From Erwinia typographi (GTDB lineage Bacteria > Pseudomonadota > Gammaproteobacteria > Enterobacterales > Enterobacteriaceae): a stretch of 64,000 nt of DNA. Shown in pieces: positions 18,371 through 27,295 of this stretch. The position numbers and the translations under genes are program-made. Under the pieces are notes generated by a model. It searched no databases. It saw only the letters and a list, made by a program, of their open reading frames with translations, and was not told the DNA's origin. The first letter of the stretch is position 1. Each line of letters begins with the position of its first letter. The stretch is taken from contig NZ_JRUQ01000041.1 of NCBI RefSeq assembly GCF_000773975.1, positions 1 to 64,000 of the forward strand, written 5' to 3'.

Positions 18371-19351
18371 ATGTCCATTCAAAAAATCGCCCGCCTTGCG
18401 GGCGTTTCTGTCGCAACGGTTTCACGCGTACTGAATAACAGTGAAACGGTAAAAGACAAAAACCGCGAGAAGGTGCTGCAAGTTATCAGGGAGAGTAACT
18501 ATCAGCCCAACCTGCTGGCGCGCCAGCTGCGAACTTCGCGTAGCTCAATGATTCTGGTTATGGTGTCGGACATTTCTAACCCGTTTTGCGCCGAAGTGGT
18601 GAAAGGGATTGAGGAGGAGGCCGAACGGAACGGCTTCCGTATCCTGCTGTGTAACTCGGGGTCGGACATTGAGCGTTCGCGCTCAAGCCTGCAACTGCTC
18701 GCGGGCAAGATTGTGGATGGCATCATTACTATGGACGCCTTCAGCAAGCTGCCAGAGCTGACGCAGCTGATTGGCGCAACGCCCTGGGTGCAGTGTGCGG
18801 AATATGCCGATGCCGGAGAGATCTCCTGCGTCGGTATCGACGACCACGAGGCCTCTCAACAGCTGGTTCGTTTGCTGGTCGAAAAGGGCCATCAGCGTAT
18901 TGCGCTGATCAATCATGACCTGAGCTACAAATATGCTCAGCTGCGCGAGCAGGGGTATCTGCATGAGCTCAGGCGTCATCACCTGACGTGGCAGGCGATC
19001 GGCTATGCCAATGAACTGAGCTTCAGCGCCGGTAAAAACGCCATGAATGCGCTGCTTGCAGATGGAGAGATCCCCGATGCCGTCTTTGCCGTGTCGGATG
19101 TGCTGGCGGCTGGGGCGATGTCAGCCATTCAGGACGCCGGGCTAAAGGTGCCGCAAAATATTGCCGTAGCGGGTTTTGATGGCACTGAACTGGCGGAGAT
19201 GGTGTCACCTCCGCTAACCACGCTTGCGCAGCCCTCGCGCGCCATCGGCCGCAAGGCCTGCGAACTGGTTCTGCAAAAAATTGCTAACCCTGACTCGCCA
19301 GCCGAACGCATCAATATGGACTGGCACCTGATTGAGCGTGCCAGTACCTGA
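18371..19351 (+). CDS. LacI-family repressor of the 14.8-20.2 kb locus
   Basis: A 326-residue regulator with the LacI HTH IQKIARLAGVSVATVSRVLNNSETV (residues 3-27), the hinge helix NLLARQLRTSRS and a periplasmic-binding-protein-like effector domain ending GIDD...GFDGTEL. The hinge carries the leucine that intercalates at a central CG of the operator. Four copies of GTAATCGATTAC flank the locus, two upstream of the symporter gene and two upstream of the secreted isomerase gene, making this its probable target set. I see no copy in its own promoter. The inducer is unknown, probably a sugar or glycoside. Confidence 0.85.
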   Translation: MSIQKIARLAGVSVATVSRVLNNSETVKDKNREKVLQVIRESNYQPNLLARQLRTSRSSMILVMVSDISNPFCAEVVKGIEEEAERNGFRILLCNSGSDIERSRSSLQLLAGKIVDGIITMDAFSKLPELTQLIGATPWVQCAEYADAGEISCVGIDDHEASQQLVRLLVEKGHQRIALINHDLSYKYAQLREQGYLHELRRHHLTWQAIGYANELSFSAGKNAMNALLADGEIPDAVFAVSDVLAAGAMSAIQDAGLKVPQNIAVAGFDGTELAEMVSPPLTTLAQPSRAIGRKACELVLQKIANPDSPAERINMDWHLIERAST

Positions 19352-19358
19352 CGTGCCG

Positions 19359-20207
19359 CTAGCGCGCCAGCTTCGTCAGATCGGCGCGCAGATTGTTATG
19401 GGAGGTGGTAATAATTTGCCACGGATCTTTCGGCGCATCATGTTCAATAATAAACCACTTCACGCCGCTCGCTTTAGCGGCAGGAAGGATGCTGTTCCAG
19501 TCCAGCAACCCTTCACCAAGCGGCGCAAAATTCATTTCGTCATCGCGAACGCCAATCCCCGCATTGTCCTTAGCATGGATAGCGTAAATCCTGCCGGAAT
19601 ATTGCTTGAGGAACCGAACCGGGTCCTGACCACCGCGTGACACCCAGGCCGCATCCATCTCCAGCTTCAGGTTGTCTTTACTGGAGTGATCCATGATGAT
19701 TTCCAGCGCGGTCACGCCGTCGTACTTCTTCATTTCAAAATTGTGATTATGATAGCCGAGCTGCATACCGTCCTTGCGCAGCCTGGCGCCCAGCGCGTTC
19801 AGACGCTGAGCGTACTTAATCCATCCCTGCTGATTATCCGGGCGGTCTTCCGGCTTAATCCACGGAACAATAAGGGTGTTATTGCCAACGGCCTTATTGA
19901 AGTCGACCGTCTGCTGATACTGATTTTCTAACGCCGAAAGCTGGACGTGAGCGGAGGTGATGTGCAGGTCGTTGCTGGTCAACAATGCTTTCATCTTCCC
20001 GGCGCTGAGATCGTGTGTCCCGACGATCTCAATATTTTTGAACCCGGCCTTATGCGCCATTTCGAACTGGTCTTTCGCCGATCCTACGTTGCGTAAGGTG
20101 TACATTTGCAGGGCGATTTCATTTTCTACTTCTGTCGCCGCAGAGGAAAATGAGGTCAGGGCCATCACGGCCAGCAGGCAGGATGGGATCAGTCGTTTGC
20201 TAAACAC
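19359..20207 (-). CDS. Secreted sugar isomerase/epimerase-family TIM barrel
   Basis: This 282-residue protein has a Sec signal peptide (MFSKRLIPSCLLAVMALTSF, cleavage near SSA-AT). The mature TIM barrel is of the xylose-isomerase-like superfamily: LQMYTLRNVG, NIEIVGTHDLS, GYHNHNFEMKKYDG, MDAAWVSRGGQDPV and IHAKDN supply the expected metal ligands. Export to the periplasm is unusual for sugar-phosphate enzymes and suggests it works on a non-phosphorylated glycoside or keto-glycoside before uptake. It is convergent with the LacI gene (7 bp apart) and has two LacI-type operators directly upstream. Confidence 0.8.
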   Translation of the reverse strand: MFSKRLIPSCLLAVMALTSFSSAATEVENEIALQMYTLRNVGSAKDQFEMAHKAGFKNIEIVGTHDLSAGKMKALLTSNDLHITSAHVQLSALENQYQQTVDFNKAVGNNTLIVPWIKPEDRPDNQQGWIKYAQRLNALGARLRKDGMQLGYHNHNFEMKKYDGVTALEIIMDHSSKDNLKLEMDAAWVSRGGQDPVRFLKQYSGRIYAIHAKDNAGIGVRDDEMNFAPLGEGLLDWNSILPAAKASGVKWFIIEHDAPKDPWQIITTSHNNLRADLTKLAR

Positions 20208-20228
20208 AGGCAGTCTCCTTGAGTAAAA

Positions 20229-20240
20229 GTAATCGATTAC
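20229..20240. promoter_or_regulatory. LacI-type operator GTAATCGATTAC, copy 3
   Basis: Perfect 12-bp palindrome 21 bp upstream of the secreted isomerase start (minus strand), identical to copies 1, 2 and 4. Confidence 0.8.
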
Positions 20241-20257
20241 AAAAATAGCACCATAAA

Positions 20258-20269
20258 GTAATCGATTAC
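20258..20269. promoter_or_regulatory. LacI-type operator GTAATCGATTAC, copy 4
   Basis: Identical palindrome 29 bp from copy 3, so the paired arrangement at 14.75 kb is repeated here at nearly the same spacing. Confidence 0.8.
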
Positions 20270-20395
20270 ATTAAGACGTGTTTTTTTTGCTCCTGATTGT
20301 GACTCGCATCAACTGTGGCGGTGAATCACCTATACTGATTTACCAAAGCTACGGCATCACCGACACGGTTGCCACGCGGCAAGGGGAATAAACCT

Positions 20396-20728
20396 ATGAA
20401 CATATCGGATCTTTTGTCTTACTGCATGGACAAGCCCGGCGCGGAGCAGAGCGTGCACAGCGACTGGAAAGCCACGCAGATCAAAGTGGATGACGTGATG
20501 TTTGCGCTGGTGCATGAAGTAAACGGTCGCCCGGCCGTGGCGCTCAAGGCCACGTCCGCGCTGGCGGATTTACTGCGTGAAGAGCATAAAGATGTGCAAC
20601 CCAGCGAACATCTGAACAAGTCGTACTGGAGTACCGTACTGCTGGACGGCACCCTGAAAGATTCACAGATCTATTACCTGGTGGATGCCTCGCTACAGCA
20701 GGTGCTGGCTACCCGCAGCCCCCATTAG
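20396..20728 (+). CDS. yjbR: YjbR family protein (MmcQ/YjbR fold)
   Basis: A 110-residue cytoplasmic protein with strong similarity to E. coli YjbR: CMDKPGAEQSVHSDWKATQIKV at the N-terminus and LNKSYWSTVLLDGTL...YYLVDASLQQ at the C-terminus. The fold resembles a CyaY-like double-wing DNA-binding motif; the function is not settled. I chose ATG 20396, preceded by AAGGGGAA; the open frame upstream is non-homologous. Its 3' end overlaps the convergent M20 peptidase gene by 36 bp. Confidence 0.9.
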   Translation: MNISDLLSYCMDKPGAEQSVHSDWKATQIKVDDVMFALVHEVNGRPAVALKATSALADLLREEHKDVQPSEHLNKSYWSTVLLDGTLKDSQIYYLVDASLQQVLATRSPH

Positions 20729-21835
20729 CCAGTCGGTAATCAGCTGACCATACAGTTTTTCCGCTTCAGCAAGGCGGCTCAGCAGGCAATATTCATCGGT
20801 CTGATGCGCCATGCCGGGTTCGCCGGGGCCTAAGATAACGCAGGGCGGATTGCCCACCGCCGGCAGCAGCAGCGAGGCGTCGGTGAAGTAGGGCACGATT
20901 TTCGCCACGATCGGCTGGTCGTGCAGCGGCTGGCAGCGCCGATATACGGCGGTAATCCACGCGTTCTGCTCTTCGCTGAGCACCGCAGGCAGATCGACCA
21001 GCGTCGACACGCTAACTTTTTCGCCCAGCGCGGTGGTGAGATTTTGCCGGATAGTAGCGTGCTGTAAATCAGGAGAGGTGCGGATATCGACATCAAACTG
21101 CGTGCGGTCCGGCACGGAATTGATGTTCAGCCCGCCCTCAATACGGCCAACGTTTATCGTCGGTTTCTTCATTAGCGGATGCGGCGCGCCCGGCTCGAAA
21201 TGCTGAATTTTACCCAGCGCTTCCGCCGCCAGATAAATGGCGTTGATGCCCAGCTCTGGCATCGCGCCGTGTGCCGTTTTTCCTCTCGTTTCACAGCGCA
21301 GCCACAAAGCGCCTTTGTGGCCAATAACCGGATAGTTCGCCGTGGGTTCGCCGACGATCAGCGCAGCAATTGCCGGAAGTTTCCCTTCGGCAATTAACGC
21401 TTTCGCCCCGTCGCAGCCCGTTTCCTCTCCGCCGGTAATCAGTAGCACTACGCCGGTTCCTTTTCGGATTGCATCCTGATGCGTCACGCAGGCGACGGCA
21501 AAAGCGGCCACTGCCGCTTTCATATCGCTGGAACCTCGTCCGTACAGGCGATCTCCCACGATCGTCGAACCAAAAGGATCGTGTTCCCAGCGCTGATTTC
21601 CCAGCGGCACGGTGTCCAGATGGCCGGTAAAAGCCAGCGGATCGCCTTCGGTCGCCCCGGCGATCCGCGCGATCAGGTTAACGCGCTTCTCGCCGAAAGG
21701 GCTGAGTGTCACCTCAAAACCGTGTTTACGCAGCCACCCGGCAAAAAACGCCATGCAGGCCGCCTCATCGCCGGGCGGATTAATGGTGTCAAACTCCAGC
21801 AGGCGCTGGGTCAGCTCAAGGGTTTGCTCTGTCAT
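20693..21835 (-). CDS. M20-family amidohydrolase (ArgE/DapE-like)
   Basis: A 380-residue zinc-dependent deacylase. Metal and catalytic motifs are visible in order: FTGHLDTVPLG (His and Asp, near 68), YGRGSSDMKAAVAA (Asp near 103), TGGEETGCDGAK (Glu pair near 135), GEPT, and MAHQTDEYC at the C-terminus. A dimerisation domain (GKTAHGAMPELGINAI) is inserted mid-protein. Family members cleave N-acyl amino acids such as acetylornithine or succinyl-diaminopimelate. It is tail-to-tail with yjbR and lies 88 bp past the 21924-25578 operon, on the same strand. It may belong to that unit or be separate. Confidence 0.85.
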   Translation of the reverse strand: MTEQTLELTQRLLEFDTINPPGDEAACMAFFAGWLRKHGFEVTLSPFGEKRVNLIARIAGATEGDPLAFTGHLDTVPLGNQRWEHDPFGSTIVGDRLYGRGSSDMKAAVAAFAVACVTHQDAIRKGTGVVLLITGGEETGCDGAKALIAEGKLPAIAALIVGEPTANYPVIGHKGALWLRCETRGKTAHGAMPELGINAIYLAAEALGKIQHFEPGAPHPLMKKPTINVGRIEGGLNINSVPDRTQFDVDIRTSPDLQHATIRQNLTTALGEKVSVSTLVDLPAVLSEEQNAWITAVYRRCQPLHDQPIVAKIVPYFTDASLLLPAVGNPPCVILGPGEPGMAHQTDEYCLLSRLAEAEKLYGQLITDWLMGAAGSQHLL

Positions 21836-21923
21836 TCGCTCAGTTCCTCCGATGTCGGCTTCGGGACGGCGAGCGTTAGCTGCCGCTGCCGCTAAAGCCG
21901 TGCGATCGGCTTGCGATCCGGCA

Positions 21924-22679
21924 TTATGCCCGGCTGGTCAGCCAGTTCAGGCAGTTGATCCACAGCTGGCGATAGCCAGGCCAGGCGGCAAACTCGTTCG
22001 GCAGCCAGTGGGCCGACATATCGCTGGTCCACACCAGCGAGCGCCCTTTCTGGTACTCGCGGACGGCGACCAGCGGGTGCTGCGTACCGGCAACGGTCGC
22101 CAGCAATGTCCCTTCGGGCTGCATCTCCACTTCGTTGTAGCCCAGCAGCCACGGCCAGTCGCTGCCGATGTCGTTGAAAACCGCATGGGACTCGACGATT
22201 TCAGGATAAATCCCCTCCGGCGATTCAACGCGGTCATCCCAGGCCAGGCAGCGTACCGGCAGCACTTTTTCCACCGCCGTATGGCGATAGCGCGCGCCGC
22301 CGTTGATGCCCTGGAAGCTGTAATAGCCGCCGATCATCATCAGGCTGCCGCCAGCGGCCACGTAATCATGAATAAGCGCCAGGCGGTTCGGCGTTCTCTG
22401 GCTCTTCAGCCAGGTATCGGGATGGAGCAGCAGCGTATTAGCGCCGATATCCGAAAGCACGATCGCGTCCCATTGCTGCAATGCCTCCAGCGTTAGCGGG
22501 AAATTCACCGGCGCTTCATGAGCTGGCAGGTGGGTGATGGCATAATCGCTGTCGGCCAGCGCCGCGAGGAAGTCCGTCGCGCCATTGTGCCAGGTGGCGG
22601 TGGCGAACTGATCGAAACCCTTAACGTGTGTCGAGGTGCTGGTCCAGGATTCACCGACCAGCAGAATTTTCTTCGGCAT
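21924..22679 (-). CDS. Glutamine-amidotransferase-like protein (PF07090 type)
   Basis: A 251-residue protein of the class-I-glutamine-amidotransferase/ThuA-like superfamily. Features are KKILLVGESWTSTSTHVKG at the N-terminus, WDAIVLSDIGANTLLL, a GGSLMMIGGYYSFQG loop and the C-terminal VWTSDMSAHW. No nucleophilic Cys in the classic GxCxG context is seen, so amidotransfer is doubtful; members are often found with phosphotriesterase-like proteins and ribose-type ABC transporters. It is 12 bp downstream of the phosphotriesterase-like gene, the last step of the minus-strand ABC operon. Function unknown. Confidence 0.7.
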   Translation of the reverse strand: MPKKILLVGESWTSTSTHVKGFDQFATATWHNGATDFLAALADSDYAITHLPAHEAPVNFPLTLEALQQWDAIVLSDIGANTLLLHPDTWLKSQRTPNRLALIHDYVAAGGSLMMIGGYYSFQGINGGARYRHTAVEKVLPVRCLAWDDRVESPEGIYPEIVESHAVFNDIGSDWPWLLGYNEVEMQPEGTLLATVAGTQHPLVAVREYQKGRSLVWTSDMSAHWLPNEFAAWPGYRQLWINCLNWLTSRA

Positions 22680-22691
22680 AACTCTCTCCCT

Positions 22692-23774
22692 TTACCCGCC
22701 AAACACGCGCTGCGGGTTAGCAATCATTAATGTTTCAAGCTGCTCGCCGCTAACGCCGTGGCGACGCAGACGGGGAACAAAATGTTTAAGAATGTAGCCG
22801 TAACCGTGGCCGCCGTAGCGGGTGAGCATGGTTTTCAGGAACACGTCCTGGGACAGCAGGATCTGCTGAATAAACCCGTCATCGATCAGCTCGCGGATCG
22901 CCCTGGCATTCTCTTCATCGGAAGGCGACTGGGCGGACTCATCCGCGTAGTAGTAGCTCATGCCGATCATGTCGTATTCCAGAAACGCGCCGCGCTGGGC
23001 CAGCTCGCGCTGGTAGCGCTTGTCGGCAAAGCTGGGGTTCATATGGCACAGCACCGTATGGCGCAGATCGGCGCCCTCCTGCTCAAGGATATCGAGCACT
23101 TTGTGGCCCAACCTTTCCCAACCGGGCAGATGAACCTCAATCGGCACGCCGGTTGCCGCGCTGGCCCGGCCAGCCGCCCGCAGGGATTTCTCCTCGTCGG
23201 CGGTAAAGCGGCTGGATATGCCAATCTCACCGATCAGACCGGCAATGACCTCCGGCTTCTCTTCTGCGCCCCCCACGTCATACACCAGCTTTTCGGTCAG
23301 TTGCTCAACGGTGATGGTTTTTACCCAGTCCGGATGCGAGGGTTCGAGATAAAGGCCGGTGCCCATCACAATATTCAGCCCGGTCAGGCGCGAGATGCGC
23401 TGGAGGGCTTTGGGATCGCGCCCGATGCCGATATTGGTCGGATCGATAACCGTTTCGCCGCCCAGCGCGCGGAATTTGATCAGTTCCTCAATGGCGACAT
23501 CGACGTCAAACAGCTGGCAGTTATCACGGCTCATCAGCGGGTTAAGCGACAGCTCGCCAAGGTTTTCGATGCGTACCGGCATTTCGGCGATGTGTCGGTC
23601 GCTACAGCAGCAGGGCGCAACCCACTTGCCGGAGGCATCCAGCAAAATATGTTCGTGCATCAGCGTGACGCCCATCTCAGCCAGCGGCATCGGCCCAAGA
23701 ACGGTCATCAGGTGGCCGCTGCTGACGCCAACCGGTAAAGGCTCGGCGTGGCGAAAAATAGATCCTTTCATCAT
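22692..23774 (-). CDS. Phosphotriesterase-like metal hydrolase (PHP/PTE family)
   Basis: A 360-residue TIM-barrel amidohydrolase-superfamily protein. The HxH metal motif is in MGVTLMHEHILLD (residues about 35-47). VIDPTNIGIGRDP, GEIGISSRFTADEEKSLRAA (with the E of the bridging region), VEVHLPGW-like segment, LCHMNPSF and the final metal Asp in LLSQDVFLK follow. Family members are lactonases or phosphotriesterases, and many hydrolyse sugar-acid lactones. It starts where the permease stops (ATG directly next to the upstream TAG), so it is translationally coupled in the ABC operon and likely acts on the imported compound. Confidence 0.8.
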   Translation of the reverse strand: MMKGSIFRHAEPLPVGVSSGHLMTVLGPMPLAEMGVTLMHEHILLDASGKWVAPCCCSDRHIAEMPVRIENLGELSLNPLMSRDNCQLFDVDVAIEELIKFRALGGETVIDPTNIGIGRDPKALQRISRLTGLNIVMGTGLYLEPSHPDWVKTITVEQLTEKLVYDVGGAEEKPEVIAGLIGEIGISSRFTADEEKSLRAAGRASAATGVPIEVHLPGWERLGHKVLDILEQEGADLRHTVLCHMNPSFADKRYQRELAQRGAFLEYDMIGMSYYYADESAQSPSDEENARAIRELIDDGFIQQILLSQDVFLKTMLTRYGGHGYGYILKHFVPRLRRHGVSGEQLETLMIANPQRVFGG

Positions 23775-24785
23775 CTATCCTTTCGACGGCGTTCTTGCCG
23801 GGTTGAGAATGCGGGTGTTCAGCCAGATCGCCAGCAGAATGATGGTGCCGGTGGCAATCTGCGTATAGAACGGCGAAATGTGGGAGAGGATCAGGCCGTT
23901 CTGAATAATGGCGATCGACATTGCGCCCAGCAGCGTACCGATGATGGTGCCAAAGCCTCCGAACAGACTGGTGCTGCCGAGCACGACGGCGGCAATCACC
24001 TGAAGCTCAAAGCCTTCGCCCTGATTCGAGGAGCCGCTGCCCAGCCGGGCGGTGATGATCATCCCCGCCAGCGCGGCGGCCATCCCGCTGATGATATAAA
24101 CGCGCATCGTCACCGTTTTGGTATTGATACCGCTGCGGCGCGCGCCTTCGGCATTGGCGCCGATGGCGGTCACATAGCGGCCAAAACGCATATGATTCAG
24201 GACGATATGACCAACAATCAGTACCACAATCCCGATCAGCGCGGGCATCGGAACGCCCAGCATCCATGCGCGCCCCATAAAGCTAAACGGACTGTCGGCA
24301 GGGACGGGAATGGAATAGCCTTGAGTGATCAGCAGCGCCACGCCGCGCACCACGGCCAGCGTCGCCAGGGTGACGATAAAGGCCGGAATACCTTCAAAAG
24401 CGATGAAGAAACCGTTGATGGCGCCGACCAGACCGCCCAGCAGCAGGCCGCCAATCAGCACTACCGGCCACGGCAGCCCCCAGTAGTTAAGCGCGATGGC
24501 CGAAAGCGCGCCGACCAGCGCCAGCGTCGAGCCTACCGACAGATCGATGCCTCCGGTCGTGATCACCAGCGTCATAGCGGTGGCGACAATCAGCAGCGGA
24601 GCGCTCTGACGAATGATATTCAGCCAGTTGGTACTGCTGAGAAAATTATTGGTGATAAACGAGAACACCACGCAGCAGAAGATAAAAAACAGCGCAATGC
24701 TGACCACGCCGGAGTGGTTGTGCAGCAGACGGCGCGGTAGCGAATGCTGGATAACGCGTGAACCGCTTAAATTGATCATACTCAT
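23775..24785 (-). CDS. Ribose-type ABC transporter permease
   Basis: A 336-residue inner-membrane permease of the RbsC/AraH family (BPD_transp_2) with about ten hydrophobic segments. The conserved GGIDLSVGSTLALVG near 75 and AAVVLGSTSLFGGFGTIIGTLLGA near 275 are both present. I chose ATG 24785 (MSMINLSG), which has GAGG 8 bp upstream; the frame could extend 18 codons but that overlaps the ATPase end. It pairs with the ATPase at 24796-25578 and probably with the binding protein at 27296. Confidence 0.88.
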   Translation of the reverse strand: MSMINLSGSRVIQHSLPRRLLHNHSGVVSIALFFIFCCVVFSFITNNFLSSTNWLNIIRQSAPLLIVATAMTLVITTGGIDLSVGSTLALVGALSAIALNYWGLPWPVVLIGGLLLGGLVGAINGFFIAFEGIPAFIVTLATLAVVRGVALLITQGYSIPVPADSPFSFMGRAWMLGVPMPALIGIVVLIVGHIVLNHMRFGRYVTAIGANAEGARRSGINTKTVTMRVYIISGMAAALAGMIITARLGSGSSNQGEGFELQVIAAVVLGSTSLFGGFGTIIGTLLGAMSIAIIQNGLILSHISPFYTQIATGTIILLAIWLNTRILNPARTPSKG

Positions 24786-24795
24786 CCCGTTTACC

Positions 24796-25578
<783 letters not shown>

Positions 25579-25657
25579 CGTAGACTCCCATCGCCAGACA
25601 TCGGCTGTGAGGACGGTGATGGCAGAAAAATGTTCCCCCGTTTGCGGTTCACATCTT

Positions 25658-25671
25658 GTAAACCGGTTTAC
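25658..25671. promoter_or_regulatory. LacI-type operator GTAAACCGGTTTAC, promoter-proximal copy
   Basis: A perfect 14-bp palindrome 80 bp upstream of the ATPase start codon. Its AAACCGGTTT core with central CG is typical of LacI-family sites; the adjacent LacI gene is the likely binder. Confidence 0.75.
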
Positions 25672-25828
25672 CTGAACAGGGGAACCGTCTCCAGTGCACA
25701 TCGGGACAAAACGCTAACTTATTTGTTCGCCGCTACCGATAAAGCAGCTTCCATGCCAGGCAGGCAATGAGAGGGGAGCAGAGATTTCTAACTGACTGTT
25801 ATTGCAGATGATCATTTTAAATGTATCG

Positions 25829-25842
25829 GTAAACCGGTTTAC
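25829..25842. promoter_or_regulatory. LacI-type operator GTAAACCGGTTTAC, distal copy
   Basis: Identical to the proximal copy, 171 bp further upstream of the operon and 77 bp past the LacI stop codon. Confidence 0.75.
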
Positions 25843-25918
25843 TTATCGGGCCGCCAGACTTAGCGGTTGACTCTTTTTTGCGCCATTATTGTGCGATTAC
25901 TGCGCCATTTTGGGGGGC

Positions 25919-26941
25919 TTAGCGAGACTGAATGGAATCTCTGCCGATCCAGGTCACCGGCAGGCGGATTTCAGCAGGGACATTTTCCTCGCCGCTCAGC
26001 AGGCGCAGCATCAGGCTGACGGCGGTTCTGCCCAGTTCCCGCGCGGGCTGGCGGATAGTCGAGATGCGGGGCTGGGTGAAATTGGCGTAGCTGGCATCAT
26101 CAAACCCTACCAGCGAGAGATCCTGCGGGGCGTGCAGCCCCAGCTCGCGCAGGCCATCCAGCAGCCCGAGGACCAGAAAATCGCTGGCGGCAAACACCGC
26201 CGTTGGCCGCCGATCGTGGCTGAACAGCTGGCGCAGGGCCTGCTGACCAAACTCGCGCTGATAGTCTCCATACATCACCCATTCCGCAGGACAGTGCAAT
26301 CCGGCCTGCGCCAGCGCGGTGCAAAATCCCTGATAGCGCTCACGCACGCTCATCAGTTCGTCCGGGCCGCCGATAAAGGCGATGTGCCGATGTCCGGCCG
26401 CAATCAGTTGCTGAGTCGCCATCATGCCGCCCTGAACGTTATCGGCAAAAACCTTCGGCGCCTGGCTGCCGGGAATATCTTCATCCAGCAGTACGATGCG
26501 CTGGTGGCGCTGAATCTCTTTACGTAACAGGCCGTTATCGGGCCGGTTGGTGGTGAAAAGCAGGCCGTCCACCTGACAGGTATCCAGCCAGCGAATAAAC
26601 TGGCTCTCTTTCTCCGGATTATTGCGGGTGATACACAGCACCAGGCTATAGCCATGTTCGAAGGCGGCTTCTTCTGCGGCATCGGCCAGCTCGGCAAAAA
26701 AGGGGTTGGTGATATCCGGCAGCACCAGCCCCAGCGTTTCGCTGCCGCCCTTGCTCAACCGACGAGCCAGGCTGTTGCCGCGATAATCCAGTTGGGCAAT
26801 GGCGGTTTCGATACGCGTGATGGTCTCCTGCGGCAGCACGATGCTGTTATTCATGTAGCGGGAAACCGTCGCTTTGGACAGACCAGCCAGGGTTGCCACA
26901 TCGGAGAGCAGAACGCGTTTTTTTATCATCATGCGGGCCAC
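25919..26941 (-). CDS. LacI-family regulator of the ribose-type ABC locus
   Basis: A 340-residue LacI/GntR-subfamily repressor. HTH: LLSDVATLAGLSKATVSRYMNN (about residues 11-32), hinge GNSLARRLSKG, then the ligand domain LGLVLPDITNPFFAEL...GFDDASYANF. It lies between the ABC operon and the divergent binding-protein gene, and two perfect 14-bp palindromes sit between it and the ABC operon. Several ATG codons occur near the start (MARMMIKKR); any could be used. The effector is unknown. Confidence 0.85.
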   Translation of the reverse strand: MARMMIKKRVLLSDVATLAGLSKATVSRYMNNSIVLPQETITRIETAIAQLDYRGNSLARRLSKGGSETLGLVLPDITNPFFAELADAAEEAAFEHGYSLVLCITRNNPEKESQFIRWLDTCQVDGLLFTTNRPDNGLLRKEIQRHQRIVLLDEDIPGSQAPKVFADNVQGGMMATQQLIAAGHRHIAFIGGPDELMSVRERYQGFCTALAQAGLHCPAEWVMYGDYQREFGQQALRQLFSHDRRPTAVFAASDFLVLGLLDGLRELGLHAPQDLSLVGFDDASYANFTQPRISTIRQPARELGRTAVSLMLRLLSGEENVPAEIRLPVTWIGRDSIQSR

Positions 26942-27295
26942 ATCAGAGAAAGAGAGGTATCTGTAACATAGTTAAGCGCCGCTGTTATACCACTTTTTTA
27001 TACCGTTTAGTCGGCTGAAAAATAGCGCTTGACAAAAAAACGCCAACGGAGAATTGTAATAGGCAGTTTACCTGCATTATCCGGGAACAGATTCCCAACC
27101 GCTAAAGAGCATTTTATCAACGCGCCGAAACGGACCGGCTGCAAAAATGTTTTTTCCCGGCATCGATTGACCCCTCTGCTTATTTTCGCAGAGCGTTATC
27201 ACCACGCGACTATTTGCCCCGCCAACAATAACTCCGCCAGGCGTATTTTACGCTATGGCTACGCTGGTTATCACTCAATCCCACTGAGGACTCTG
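26942..27295. other. Divergent promoter region, LacI gene / binding-protein gene
   Basis: This 354-bp gap should hold both promoters. A TTGACA at 27029-27034 is a possible -35 but has no well-spaced -10. No perfect copy of GTAAACCGGTTTAC is found here; TATACCGTTTAG near 26999 is at best a degenerate half. A frame open from 27029 runs into the binding protein but has no homology. Confidence 0.5.

Larger units (their letters stand above)
25579..25918. other. Regulatory gap between the LacI gene and the ABC operon
   Basis: This 340-bp gap holds two GTAAACCGGTTTAC operators 171 bp apart (listed separately) and presumably the promoter of the minus-strand ABC operon. No other gene is seen. The distance would allow repressor-mediated looping. 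Confidence 0.6.

Noticed and set aside
23748-24740. 330-residue open frame on the plus strand
   Set aside because: Antisense to the ABC permease; its Gln/His/Arg-rich product is the usual mirror of a membrane-protein gene.
27029-27295. Long N-terminal extension of the binding protein
   Set aside because: It would put 89 residues before a perfect signal peptide and lacks a ribosome site; ATG 27296 after GAGG is far better.
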